Below are positions 16,676-25,614 of a DNA stretch of 64,000 nt, one piece after another (the stretch's first letter is position 1; every line of letters begins with the position of its first letter). Source of the DNA: an uncultured Oceanospirillales bacterium (GTDB lineage: Bacteria > Pseudomonadota > Gammaproteobacteria > Xanthomonadales > SZUA-36); the NCBI GenBank assembly GCA_913055655.1, contig CAJXKA010000003.1:335470-399469 (forward strand). The letters run 5' to 3'. Made by a program: the position numbers and the translations under genes. Below the pieces are notes generated by a model, which did no database searches, had not been told where the DNA came from, and was given only the letters and a program-made list of their open reading frames with translations.

Positions 16676-16948
16676 ATGATCAATGAAGTCAGCGCAGTGA
16701 AATTCCGACAGAACCTGGGGGAAATGCTGGACCAGGTTCGTTACCGCAACGACAACATCGTTATCAACAAGGACGGCAAACCCGTCGCGGCCCTCGTCGA
16801 TGCCGAGCTGTTCGCACGCATCCGTCGAATGCGGGAGCGGTTCGACGAGCTGAGCGCCCGTATCGCAGCGGCCTACGATGACGTACCCGAAGCCGAAGGC
16901 CTGGCGGAAATTGATGCTGCGGTTGCCGGAGTGCGCAACAGCGACTGA
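16676..16948 (+). CDS. Phd/YefM-family antitoxin
   Basis: 90 residues from the ATG at 16676: MINEVSAVKFRQNLGEMLD... is the classic Phd/YefM DNA-binding start, followed by IVINKDGKPVAALVDAEL and a helical tail that would wrap the toxin. An ATG at 16550 is in frame but would add 42 residues rich in His and Asp and read through the probable operator. The stop overlaps the PIN toxin start (TGATG), the usual antitoxin-first arrangement. Divergent from asnB. Confidence 0.85.
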   Translation: MINEVSAVKFRQNLGEMLDQVRYRNDNIVINKDGKPVAALVDAELFARIRRMRERFDELSARIAAAYDDVPEAEGLAEIDAAVAGVRNSD

Positions 16949-17361
16949 TGGCTGGCCTCCGTGTCGTACTCGACACCAATGTCCTGGTGTCCGGGCACGC
17001 CTACCCCGCAAGCCTGCCGGGCCGGATCATCCATGCCTGGCGACAAGGTGCCGTCGACGTCGTGCTTTCGCACTTCATACTGGATGAATTCGCCAGGGTG
17101 CTACCCCGGTTGTCGCGCGTTAACCTTACCGCGGGCGAGATCAGGGACCTGACCGATACCTTCATGTTCATGGCCGATATCGTCGAACCTGATTCCGCAC
17201 TCGAACCACGTTTGCGGGACGCCGCTGACCAGCCGGTGCTGGCGACCTGGCGAGCTTCCGGGGCAGACTACCTGGTGACGGGGGACAGCGACGTGCTAGC
17301 GCTCGCGGACGAGTACCCGGTGGTGACGCCTGCTATTTTCTGGTCGCGCCACGGCGCCTGA
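16948..17361 (+). CDS. PIN-domain toxin (putative RNase of type II toxin-antitoxin system)
   Basis: 137 residues with the PIN nuclease fold. Acidic metal-binding residues are all in place: Asp9 (LDTN), Glu47, Asp94, Asp113 and Asp115 (TGDSD). The family member most alike is the 'putative toxin component, PIN family' type, in which toxins cleave tRNA or rRNA. One-base overlap with the antitoxin gives coupled translation. It ends 5 bp from the convergent korB stop. No frameshift, so the pair looks functional. Confidence 0.85.
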   Translation: MAGLRVVLDTNVLVSGHAYPASLPGRIIHAWRQGAVDVVLSHFILDEFARVLPRLSRVNLTAGEIRDLTDTFMFMADIVEPDSALEPRLRDAADQPVLATWRASGADYLVTGDSDVLALADEYPVVTPAIFWSRHGA

Positions 17362-17366
17362 CCGGG

Positions 17367-18422
17367 TCAGCGCATCTTCGCCTGCAACTTCCTGAGCGCC
17401 TCCGATCCCGGGGAGAGCTCCTCGTAAGGGATATCGGTCAACGGTCGCGCCGTGGTGCCGAACAGGTCGTGCATCTCGGGCAGGTCTTCGTTCATGTACA
17501 TCAGGCCGGTCACCACTTCGCCGCGCGAGCGCGCGGTTTCCAGGTATTGCAGCGCGCGGCTGCGGTCGCTGGGGTCGTAGCTGTCCTCGGTGCGGCGCAG
17601 CATCACGCGTGAGCCGTCGTGCAGGGTCACGGCCTTGGCTTCGCCCGGGTCGAACTGGGCGCTGATCTCTTCGGCCGGTGGGACGAAATCGAGTTTCACC
17701 GCTTCGTGCTTGTGCTCGCGGGTGTAGGCGTAGCTCTTGGTTGAGCCTTCATGGTCATTAAAGGTGACGCAGGGCGAGACCACGTCGATCACCGCGCAGC
17801 CGCGATGGCGCACGCCGGCCTTGATCAGCGGCACCAGCTGGTCGCGGTCGCCGGAAAAACCTCTCGCCACGAACGAGCCGCCCAGCGAAATGGCCGTGGC
17901 CACCGGGTCGATGTTCTGCCAGCGGTTCTCGGCACCTTTCTTCGCGCGGCTTCCGACGTCGGCCGAGGCCGAAAACTGGCCCTTGGTCAGGCCGTACACA
18001 CCGTTGTTCTCGATGATGTAGAGCAGGTTCAGGTTGCGGCGAACCACGTGGCCGAACTGGCCGAAGCCAATCGACAGCGAGTCGCCGTCGCCGGACACGG
18101 CAATCGCCACCATGTCGCGGTTGCCGGCCATGGCGCCGGTGGCCACCGACGGCATGCGACCGTGCACGGAGTTGAAACCGTGCGCCCCGGAGATGAAGTA
18201 GGCCGGCGTCTTTGAAGAGCAACCGATGCCGGACAGCTTGGCCACCTTTTCCGGCGCGATCGACATCTCCCAGAAGGCCTGGACAATGGCGGCGGTGATG
18301 GAGTCGTGGCCACAACCGGCGCAGAGCGTGGAGAGCACGCCCTCGTAATCGCGGCGGCGCAGGCCGATGTCATTGAGCCGGTCGGACGGCAGGTCGATGC
18401 GGGGCTTGGCGATAAAGGTCAC
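17367..18422 (-). CDS. korB: 2-oxoacid:ferredoxin oxidoreductase, beta subunit
   Basis: TPP-binding subunit of the oxidative decarboxylase that converts a 2-oxoacid (probably 2-oxoglutarate) and CoA to acyl-CoA with reduction of ferredoxin. Visible: CAGCGH near residue 35, GIGCSSK, the TPP motif VSGDGDSLSIG...IIENNGVYGLTKGQ. The start is probably the GTG at 18422, which overlaps the alpha-subunit stop by four bases (GTGA), giving 351 residues. Works with the alpha subunit and with the GltD-like flavoprotein upstream. Confidence 0.87.
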   Translation of the reverse strand: MTFIAKPRIDLPSDRLNDIGLRRRDYEGVLSTLCAGCGHDSITAAIVQAFWEMSIAPEKVAKLSGIGCSSKTPAYFISGAHGFNSVHGRMPSVATGAMAGNRDMVAIAVSGDGDSLSIGFGQFGHVVRRNLNLLYIIENNGVYGLTKGQFSASADVGSRAKKGAENRWQNIDPVATAISLGGSFVARGFSGDRDQLVPLIKAGVRHRGCAVIDVVSPCVTFNDHEGSTKSYAYTREHKHEAVKLDFVPPAEEISAQFDPGEAKAVTLHDGSRVMLRRTEDSYDPSDRSRALQYLETARSRGEVVTGLMYMNEDLPEMHDLFGTTARPLTDIPYEELSPGSEALRKLQAKMR

Positions 18423-20233
18423 GCGGCCACCTCCTTGCCGGCGCAAAATTCGGTGACGGCCTTGATGACGCAGTCACTGGGAATGGGCATACCGTTGTAG
18501 TGCAGCAGCGGTACCAGCAGGTCGCGCCGGCCGGTCTCTGTTTCGGTCAGCAGCAGCGAGCGCAGCTGCGCGTCGCGGTTCTGCTCGACCACGAACACGG
18601 TGTCGTGGGCCTCGAGAAAGGCCTCCACGTGATCATTGAACGGAAACGCCTTCACGCGCAGGTAATCCAGGTGGATGTCGCTCTCCGCAAGCCGGTCCAG
18701 CGCTTCATTCACGGCGCCGTCGGATGAGCCATAGGCAATCACACCCAGGCGCGTCGGTTCGGGCGCCTCGCGCAGTACCGGTTGCGGCACCAGCGACTTG
18801 GCCGTCTCCCACTTCACCAGCAGGCGATCGACCACGTCCTGGTACTCGGCGGCGTCTTCGGTGTAGCCGCCGTAGCGGTTATGGCCGGAGCCACGCACGA
18901 AATAGGCGCCGCGCGCGTCTTCGCCGGGGTAGGTTCGGGCGGTAATGCCGTCGCCATCGGTATCCAGGTAGCGGTGGAATTTCTGGATCTCGTCCAGCTC
19001 GGCCGAATGAAGCACCTTGCCGCGGTCGGGGCGCCAGGTGTCGTTCCACTCCAGCTCCGGGATCATCCAGTCGTTCATGCCGATGTCCAGGTCGGACAGC
19101 ACGAACACCGGCGTCTGCAGCCGCTCGGCCAGGTCGAAGGCATTCACCGCCATCTCGAAGCACTCGCGCGGGTCGGCCGGGAACAGTAACGGGTGGCGGG
19201 TATCACCATGCGAGGCATAGGCGCACATCGTCACGTCGCACTGCTGGGTACGGGTCGGCATGCCGGTTGAAGGCCCGACCCGCTGGATATTGAAGAACAC
19301 CGACGGGATCTCGGCGTAGTAGGCGAAGCCGATGAACTCGCTCATCAAAGAGATGCCCGGCCCGGAGGTGGGCGTAAACGCCCGCGCGCCCATCCAGTTG
19401 GCGCCCAGCACCATGCCGGCCGCGGCCAGTTCGTCCTCGGCCTGGATGATGCAGAAGTTGTTCTGGCCATCCTCGGTGCGGCGGAACATTTTGCAGTAGC
19501 GCTCGAAGCCGTCCATCAAGGATGTCGACGGCGTGATCGGGTACCAGGCACCCACCGTGGCGCCGGCGTAGACACAGCCCAGCGCCGCTGCCGAGTTGCC
19601 GTCGATCAGGATATGCCCGGCGTTGTCGCCCATCGGCTCGGCGCGCACCGGCAGCGGGCAGGTGAAGTTCGCCGTGGCGTACTCGTAGCCCAGGTTGATG
19701 GCTTCCAGGTTGCTGTCGACCAGCTTCGGTTTGCTGGCGAAGGTTTCTTCCAGCAACTGTTTCAGCACCGCGCGGTCGATGCCCAGCAATGCTGAGAGCA
19801 CGCCCACGTAGGCGATGTTCTTCATCAGGATGCGCACGCGGGCCTTGTCGAAATGCTCGTTGCACATGCGCGCCAGCGGCACGCCCAGCACGGTGATGTC
19901 ATCGCGCTCGAGCTGCGATTCGCGTGGCCAGGTGGAGTCGTAGATAAAGAACCCGCCCGGCGCGACCTCGGCCAGGTCCTTGGCGTAGGTCTGCGCGTTC
20001 ATCGCCACCATCACGTCGACGCGGGCCTCGCGGGCCATGTAGCCGTCGCGGTTGGCGCGGATCTCGTACCAGGTGGGCAGGCCCTGGATGTTCGACGGAA
20101 ACATGTTCTTGCCAGTCACCGGGATGCCCATGCGGAACAGCGCCTTCATCAGCATGCCATTGGCGCTGGCCGAACCGGTGCCGTTCACGGTGCCGATCTT
20201 GAGGACGAAGTCGTTAATGCGTTCGGTGGTCAT
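18419..20233 (-). CDS. korA: 2-oxoacid:ferredoxin oxidoreductase, fused gamma-alpha subunit
   Basis: 604 residues. The first about 190 form the gamma domain (GTVNGTGSASANGMLMKALFRMG), the rest the pyruvate/2-oxoglutarate:ferredoxin oxidoreductase alpha domain (PITPSTSLMDGFE; TSGPGISLMSEFIGFAYYAEIP). Two-subunit gamma-alpha plus beta organisation is that of 2-oxoglutarate:ferredoxin oxidoreductases. The four-base overlap with korB ensures balanced synthesis. 21 bp downstream of the GltD-like flavoprotein gene. Unusual in an apparently aerobic lineage but reported in other aerobic proteobacteria; an alternative substrate such as pyruvate or a branched-chain 2-oxoacid cannot be excluded. Confidence 0.87.
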   Translation of the reverse strand: MTTERINDFVLKIGTVNGTGSASANGMLMKALFRMGIPVTGKNMFPSNIQGLPTWYEIRANRDGYMAREARVDVMVAMNAQTYAKDLAEVAPGGFFIYDSTWPRESQLERDDITVLGVPLARMCNEHFDKARVRILMKNIAYVGVLSALLGIDRAVLKQLLEETFASKPKLVDSNLEAINLGYEYATANFTCPLPVRAEPMGDNAGHILIDGNSAAALGCVYAGATVGAWYPITPSTSLMDGFERYCKMFRRTEDGQNNFCIIQAEDELAAAGMVLGANWMGARAFTPTSGPGISLMSEFIGFAYYAEIPSVFFNIQRVGPSTGMPTRTQQCDVTMCAYASHGDTRHPLLFPADPRECFEMAVNAFDLAERLQTPVFVLSDLDIGMNDWMIPELEWNDTWRPDRGKVLHSAELDEIQKFHRYLDTDGDGITARTYPGEDARGAYFVRGSGHNRYGGYTEDAAEYQDVVDRLLVKWETAKSLVPQPVLREAPEPTRLGVIAYGSSDGAVNEALDRLAESDIHLDYLRVKAFPFNDHVEAFLEAHDTVFVVEQNRDAQLRSLLLTETETGRRDLLVPLLHYNGMPIPSDCVIKAVTEFCAGKEVAA

Positions 20234-20254
20234 GGGGCGATCTTCCCCGGGCCG

Positions 20255-22057
20255 TCACCCGGTCTTTTTCAGCGGCTCCGCCGTGGGTTCGTGGTCGGCC
20301 GCGCGCGGGAACTTCAGCAGGGATTTCTGCATGTCCCAGGCCGCTGTCGGGCAGCGCTCGGCGCACAGGCCGCAGTGCACGCAGAGGTTCTCGTCCTTCA
20401 CCATGACCCGCCCGGTCTGCTTCAGCTCGCCAGAAACGTACAGGGGCTGGTCGGGCTCAAGGCGCGGCGCGCGCAGGCTGGCGATGAGCGCCGGTTCTTC
20501 GGCGTCGGGAACAATGGTCAGGCACTCGGTGGGGCAGATATCCAGGCAGGCGTCGCACTCGATGCACAAATCATCGGTGAACACGGTCTGGATATCGCAG
20601 TTCAGGCAACGCTCGACTTCCACCGCCACCTGGTCGGCGTCAAAACCCAGCTCGACCTCGGTGGACAGCTCGCGGAACCGCTGCGCCAGCGGCACATGCT
20701 CCATCTTGCGCCGCGCCGCCGGGTCGAAACTGTTGGAGTAGCTCCACTCGTGCATGCCCATCTTGCGGCTGCCCAGGTTCAGGTGCACGGGAATGCGGTC
20801 GTCCAGCGCCTCGCCCTGGCAGTGCAGGTGGATGGAAATGGCGGCCTGGTGGCCATGCTCGACCGCCCAGATGATATTTTTCGGCCCGAACGCCGCGTCA
20901 CCACCGAAAAACACGCCATCGCGTGTCGATTGGTGGGTTTTTTCGTCGACGACCGGCACATCCCATTTGTCGAACTCGATGCCGAGATCCCGTTCGATCC
21001 ACGGGAAGGCATTGTCCTGGCCGATGGCCAGCACGACATCATCGCAGGGAATGAATTCCTCGCCCACCACGCGCTGGCCGGTGATGCGGCCATCTTCGAT
21101 GTCGTACTCCATGACCTCGAAGGTCATGCCGGTGAGCTTGCCGTCCTCGACCACGAACGCCTTCGGCGAGTGGTTGATGACGATCTCGACGTTTTCTTCC
21201 TCGGCGTCTTCCAGTTCCCAGTCCGATGCCTTGAAGAAGTCGCGCGGCTTGCGCGCCATGACCTTGACCTCGTTCGCGCCCAGGCGCAGCGAGGTTCGGC
21301 AACAGTCCATGGCGGTGTTGCCCACGCCGATAATCAGTACGCGTTCGCCGATATTCTCGATGTGGCCGAACGCCACTGATTCCAGCCACTCGATACCGAT
21401 ATGGATATTGTCGTCGGCTTCCTGGCGGCCCGGCAGGTTCAGTTCCTTGCCCTTGGGCGCGCCGGAACCGACAAACACGGCGTCGAAGCCCTCATCCAGC
21501 AGGGCCTGCATGCTGTCCACCCGGGTGCCCAGGCGCAGGTCGACGCCCATGTCGACGATGCGGTCGATCTCGTCGTTCAGCACTTCGTGCGGCAGGCGGA
21601 AGCTGGGGATGTTCGAACGCATCAGGCCACCGGGTTCCTCCAGGGCCTCGAACACGGTGCACTCGTAACCCATCGGCACCAGGTCGTTGCACACGGTCAG
21701 CGACGCGCAACCGGCACCGATCAGCGCGACTTTCTTGCCGTTCTTCGGGGGGATGACCGGCATGCGGTCTTCGATGTCACCGCGATGATCCGCGGCCACG
21801 CGTTTCAGGCGGCAGATGGCCACCGGTTTCTGGCCGGTGCGCCCGCGCCGACAGGCCGGTTCGCATGGCCGGTCGCAGACACGACCCAGGATGCCGGGAA
21901 AGACGTTGCTCTCCCGGTTGACCATGTAGGCATCGGTGAACCGGCCCTGCGCAATCAGGCGGATGTACTCGGGGACATCAGTATGCGCGGGGCAGGCCCA
22001 CTGGCAGTCGACCACCTGGTGAAAGTAGTCGGGATTCGACGTGTCCGTACGCTTCAT
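20255..22057 (-). CDS. GltD-like FAD/NAD(P) oxidoreductase with Fe-S domains, partner of KorAB
   Basis: 600 residues. N-terminal Fe-S module of GltD type (CQWACPAHTDVPEYI and CDRPCEPACRRG), FAD site (ALIGAGCASLTV near residue 113), NAD(P) site (IIGVGNTAMDC near 253) and a C-terminal pair of [4Fe-4S] motifs, CIECDACLDICP and CVHCGLCAERCP. The first in the KorAB operon, 21 bp before korA. In Thauera aromatica a comparable third subunit (KorC) lets the 2-oxoglutarate oxidoreductase reduce NAD(P); the same role is inferred here: moving electrons from the 2-oxoacid reaction to NAD(P)+ or in reverse. Confidence 0.8.
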   Translation of the reverse strand: MKRTDTSNPDYFHQVVDCQWACPAHTDVPEYIRLIAQGRFTDAYMVNRESNVFPGILGRVCDRPCEPACRRGRTGQKPVAICRLKRVAADHRGDIEDRMPVIPPKNGKKVALIGAGCASLTVCNDLVPMGYECTVFEALEEPGGLMRSNIPSFRLPHEVLNDEIDRIVDMGVDLRLGTRVDSMQALLDEGFDAVFVGSGAPKGKELNLPGRQEADDNIHIGIEWLESVAFGHIENIGERVLIIGVGNTAMDCCRTSLRLGANEVKVMARKPRDFFKASDWELEDAEEENVEIVINHSPKAFVVEDGKLTGMTFEVMEYDIEDGRITGQRVVGEEFIPCDDVVLAIGQDNAFPWIERDLGIEFDKWDVPVVDEKTHQSTRDGVFFGGDAAFGPKNIIWAVEHGHQAAISIHLHCQGEALDDRIPVHLNLGSRKMGMHEWSYSNSFDPAARRKMEHVPLAQRFRELSTEVELGFDADQVAVEVERCLNCDIQTVFTDDLCIECDACLDICPTECLTIVPDAEEPALIASLRAPRLEPDQPLYVSGELKQTGRVMVKDENLCVHCGLCAERCPTAAWDMQKSLLKFPRAADHEPTAEPLKKTG

Positions 22058-22151
22058 CGCAGTTATTGCTGTCGCTCTCCGCGAACCCCTTCAGAGCCGG
22101 GAAGGGTCATGACTCCGGAGAATAACGGTTTTGTCACATCGGTGCATCCCC

Positions 22152-22200
22152 GGTGACGGGTGACGGGTAACGGGTAACGGGTGACGAGTAACGGGTGACG
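22152..22200 (+). repeat. seven heptamer repeats, left arm of element A
   Basis: Seven tandem 7-bp units of type RGTRACG. Read on the other strand, the unit order matches the first four units of the right array (22346-22394), and 47 of 49 positions agree, so the two arrays form a 49-bp inverted repeat around the palindrome at 22221-22330. Confidence 0.85.
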
Positions 22201-22220
22201 AAGGGAAGCGTGTCGCGGGG

Positions 22221-22330
22221 AGCGGGGTTGGGGTGATGCCGGCCCGGACTCGCTCGGGTCCGTCCCTGGATCGCTCATCGGCGGCATCCCTGCCGCCGAA
22301 GGTCCGGGCCGGCATCACCCCAGCCCCGCT
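22221..22330. repeat. nested palindromic repeat, copy A
   Basis: Arms 22221-22249 and 22302-22330 pair over 29 bp with a single mismatch. Inside lies a conserved hairpin, CGGCGGCA, TCCC, TGCCGCCG. The same core recurs at copies B (56954-57063) and C (63700-63809), but the arms differ in sequence while remaining self-complementary. Located between the divergent GltD-like and rhlE genes. Confidence 0.9.
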
Positions 22331-22345
22331 CCTGGAAGGTTTTCC

Positions 22346-22394
22346 CGTCACCCGTTACTCGTCACCCGTTACCCGTCACCCGTCACCCGTAACC
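22346..22394 (-). repeat. seven heptamer repeats, right arm of element A
   Basis: Seven tandem 7-bp units of type CGTYACY, inverted relative to 22152-22200. Together with the palindrome these make a 243-bp, almost fully palindromic element within the 482-bp gap 22058-22539; the rest of the gap shows only the leader of rhlE. Confidence 0.85.
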
Positions 22395-22539
22395 TGATAC
22401 AATGAACGCTTCGGATGCCCGACCGGTGGTGTCCTTATCTTTTCGGCCATACGGGCCGTCTGGCAAATCTATTCGATTCCAGCCCTGACCGGTTACGCCA
22501 CGAACTGCGGCGTTGGGCGAGACTGGAGCAAACACCCTG

Positions 22540-24015
22540 ATGTCTTTTGAACACTTCGGCCTCGAAGCCGAAATCCTGCGCGCGATTAACGAGCAGGGCT
22601 ACGATTCCCCCACGCCCATCCAGGCCCAGGCCATCCCGAAAGTGCTGGAAGGCCGTGACCTGATGGCCGGCGCACAGACCGGCACCGGCAAGACCGCCGG
22701 ATTCGTGCTGCCCATGCTGCAACACCTGGCCACCCAGCCCCGCCGGGGCAAGGGCAAGGCCGTGCGCACCCTGGTGCTGACGCCCACGCGCGAACTGGCT
22801 GCCCAGGTGGGTGAAAGCGTGCGCGATTACGGTCGTCACCTGCGCGTGAAATCGGCGGTCATCTTTGGCGGCGTGAACATCCGGCCGCAGATGAATCGCC
22901 TGCGTGAAGGCCTTGACGTGCTGGTGGCCACCCCCGGCCGCCTGCTGGACCACGCCGGCCAGGGCACCGTCGACCTGTCACAGGTCGAGGTTTTCGTCCT
23001 GGACGAGGCCGACCGCATGCTCGACATGGGTTTTATCCACGACATCCGTCGCGTGATCGCCCTGCTGCCGCCGAAGGACCAGCGCCAGAACCTGCTGTTC
23101 TCGGCCACATTCTCACCGGACATTCGCAAGCTGGCGAACACCCTGCTGACCTCGCCGGAACTGGTCGAGGTTGCCGGCACCAATCGCTCGGCCGACACCG
23201 TGGCCCAGCGCATTCACCCGGTCGACAAGTCACGCAAGCGTGAACTGCTCAGCCACCTGGTCGGCGCTGGCAACTGGCAACAGGTGCTGGTGTTCAGTCG
23301 CACCAAGCACGGCGCCAACCGCCTGGTGAAACAGCTGACCGCCGACGGCCTGGAGTCCGCCGCGATCCACGGCAACAAGAGCCAGGCCGCGCGCACCAAG
23401 GCACTCAAGCAGTTCAAGGACGGCAAGGTGCGGGTGCTGGTCGCCACCGATATCGCGGCCCGCGGCATCGATATTGACCGCCTGCCCCACGTCGTCAACT
23501 TCGACCTGCCGAACGTGCCCGAGGACTATGTCCATCGCATTGGCCGCACCGGCCGCGCGGGGCGTGAAGGCGAAGCCATCTCGCTGGTCAGCGCTGATGA
23601 GATTCACCTGCTGCGTGACATTGAACGGCTGATCGGCCGCACCTTGCCCCGGGAAGAGCTGGACGGTTATGAACCGGACCACAGTTTGCCGACCGGGCCG
23701 ACAAAGTCCGAACGCAAACGGGGCAAACCGGCGAACAAACCCGGCAAGGGTTCCGGGAACAAGGCCCGCAACAAGGCCCGCGGTAATGGGCGCGGCCAGC
23801 AGCAAGCCCAGGGGAAGCCCAACGGCAAGCCGGGCCGACGCCGGCGCCGTGGTGGTGCGCGCGCCGATGGCGCGGCCAACGGGGGCAACATGAAAAGCGC
23901 CTCAACCGCGCGCGGCAAAACGCAGAACGGGAAACCCACGAACGCGCATTCCCAACGCGCCAAGCCGGCACGCGGGCGGGTGAACCTGGCTGACAAGCTG
24001 TTTGGCAACGAATAA
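22540..24015 (+). CDS. rhlE: DEAD-box RNA helicase, RhlE type
   Basis: 491 residues from the ATG at 22540 (MSFEHFGL). All helicase motifs are seen: Q motif ([11 protein letters not shown]), Walker [29 protein letters not shown], and [13 protein letters not shown] near residue 330. The last 130 residues are a low-complexity basic tail rich in Lys, Gly, Asn, Ala and Arg, as in many RhlE proteins, which probably binds RNA. Acts in ribosome assembly or mRNA turnover. The PQQ dehydrogenase follows after 21 bp but is functionally unrelated. Confidence 0.92.
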   Translation: MSFEHFGLEAEILRAINEQGYDSPTPIQAQAIPKVLEGRDLMAGAQTGTGKTAGFVLPMLQHLATQPRRGKGKAVRTLVLTPTRELAAQVGESVRDYGRHLRVKSAVIFGGVNIRPQMNRLREGLDVLVATPGRLLDHAGQGTVDLSQVEVFVLDEADRMLDMGFIHDIRRVIALLPPKDQRQNLLFSATFSPDIRKLANTLLTSPELVEVAGTNRSADTVAQRIHPVDKSRKRELLSHLVGAGNWQQVLVFSRTKHGANRLVKQLTADGLESAAIHGNKSQAARTKALKQFKDGKVRVLVATDIAARGIDIDRLPHVVNFDLPNVPEDYVHRIGRTGRAGREGEAISLVSADEIHLLRDIERLIGRTLPREELDGYEPDHSLPTGPTKSERKRGKPANKPGKGSGNKARNKARGNGRGQQQAQGKPNGKPGRRRRRGGARADGAANGGNMKSASTARGKTQNGKPTNAHSQRAKPARGRVNLADKLFGNE

Positions 24016-24036
24016 CGAAACTGGCACTCTCTCGGC

Positions 24037-25596
24037 ATGCGCAACGTACTCGCCATGACCCTCGTGTTCGCCTGCCTGGCGTGTTCGCCGGCCGCCGAAC
24101 CGGAAGACGCCACTGAATCCACGCCCGGCAGTTCCGCTGCCGGGCCTGCGCCGACCCAAACGGCCCCAACCACGGCAAAGCCCGCCACGCGGGCCATCGG
24201 CCCGGACCTGGCGCCGGTCGACACCCGGCGAGAGAAGGACCCCCAGCACAACGCCGGCAAGAAGTTGCGCGGCCTCTACAACATGAACATCCGCGACGCC
24301 CGGCTGGATCCCGTGATCACCGGACTTTCGAAACCCTGGGCATTCGAGTTCATTGACGAAAACAACCTGCTGATCACGGAACTTGACGGCCGCCTTTACT
24401 GGTTCCAGGTGTCGCCCGCCCGGCTGGACGAGATCCCGGGGTTGCCGGACATCGCCACGCAGGAGGTCCAGACCGGGCTGCTCGATATCGAAATTCATCC
24501 GGAGTTCAGCCAGAACCATCGCATTTACTTCAGCTACACCGAGGCAGATCCGGAGAGCGGACGCTATTACCAGACCGTCGTCGCCACCGCGATCATCAAG
24601 GATCGCCAGCTGGTTGAGGTGGAGAGCATCGTCACCGCGGGGCCATACGGCTGGTCGCCTTCGAACTTTGGTGGGGCCATCGAGTTCGATGACCAGGGCC
24701 ACCTTTACGTGACGATCGGTGATCGCTCGGAGAGGGAGCAGTCGCAAAGGGGTGATCGCCTGCAGGGCAAAGTCCTGCGGCTCAACGACGATGGTAGCGT
24801 ACCCACCGACAACCCCTTCGTGAATGACCCGGATATTGACGACCGAATTTACGCGCTCGGTGTCCGGAATCCGCAGGGGCTGCATTTCGATGCCGCCAGT
24901 GGCCTGCTGTTTGAGACTGAACACGGCCCACGGGGTGGTGACGAGGTCAATATCATCGAGGCCGGCGCCAACTACGGCTGGCCAATCATCACTTATGGCA
25001 ACGCTTACTCTGGTGAACCCATGGGTTCCGGAACGCACCAGGACGGGCTGAGACAGCCGCTCTGGTTCTACCTGCCTTCGATTGCGACTTCGCCGATCAC
25101 GGTGTATCGCGGTGACATGTTTCCGGAGTGGGACGGCGATCTTCTCGTGGGCGGCCTGAGGGGTAAAACCATCAGCCGCCTGGTGCGGGATGACCGGGTC
25201 ATCCGCTCGGAATTTCGCTTCATGCACACGCTGAATGCACGAATGCGTGACGTCAAGGTGGCCAAGGATGGTGCGATCTGGGCGCTGATCGAGTTTGGCG
25301 GCCTTTACCGCTTATCCCGCGACCCGAAAATTGCGGATACGGCCGGCAAGGCGGCCAGCGGCAAAGGCATCTACAACGTTGTCTGCGCGGGTTGCCACGA
25401 CACGGGCGCCTATGGCGCACCGCGTCCCGGCGATGCGAAACGCTGGTCAAAAATCAGTCAAAAGCCCCGCGACGTGATTGACCGAAATGTGGCAGAGGGC
25501 CTTGGCGCCATGCCCCCACGGGGCATGTGCAACTTCTGCACCGATGAACATCTCCGCCTGGTCACCGACTATATGCTGGGCACCGTCGAAGACTGA
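24037..25596 (+). CDS. PQQ-dependent sugar dehydrogenase lipoprotein fused to cytochrome c
   Basis: 519 residues. A lipobox (CLAC near residue 14-17) predicts a lipoprotein. Residues about 80-430 form the six-bladed beta propeller of soluble aldose sugar/glucose dehydrogenases (YliI/Asd family: GLSKPWAFEF, GLLDIEIHPEF, GVRNPQGLHFD, ETEHGPRGGDEVNIIEAGANYGWP). From about 440 to the end is a class I cytochrome c domain with heme motif CAGCH and a Met ligand probably in GAMPPRG; an extra CNFC pair follows. The fused heme would pass electrons from PQQ to the respiratory chain. PQQ synthesis genes are not in this window. Confidence 0.85.
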   Translation: MRNVLAMTLVFACLACSPAAEPEDATESTPGSSAAGPAPTQTAPTTAKPATRAIGPDLAPVDTRREKDPQHNAGKKLRGLYNMNIRDARLDPVITGLSKPWAFEFIDENNLLITELDGRLYWFQVSPARLDEIPGLPDIATQEVQTGLLDIEIHPEFSQNHRIYFSYTEADPESGRYYQTVVATAIIKDRQLVEVESIVTAGPYGWSPSNFGGAIEFDDQGHLYVTIGDRSEREQSQRGDRLQGKVLRLNDDGSVPTDNPFVNDPDIDDRIYALGVRNPQGLHFDAASGLLFETEHGPRGGDEVNIIEAGANYGWPIITYGNAYSGEPMGSGTHQDGLRQPLWFYLPSIATSPITVYRGDMFPEWDGDLLVGGLRGKTISRLVRDDRVIRSEFRFMHTLNARMRDVKVAKDGAIWALIEFGGLYRLSRDPKIADTAGKAASGKGIYNVVCAGCHDTGAYGAPRPGDAKRWSKISQKPRDVIDRNVAEGLGAMPPRGMCNFCTDEHLRLVTDYMLGTVED

Positions 25597-25614
25597 ACCC
25601 GACAGGCGCGCGAG

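Noticed and set aside
16676..17361. Horizontal island carrying the toxin-antitoxin genes
   Set aside because: No flanking repeats, integrase or clear composition shift; the pair simply lies between asnB and korB.
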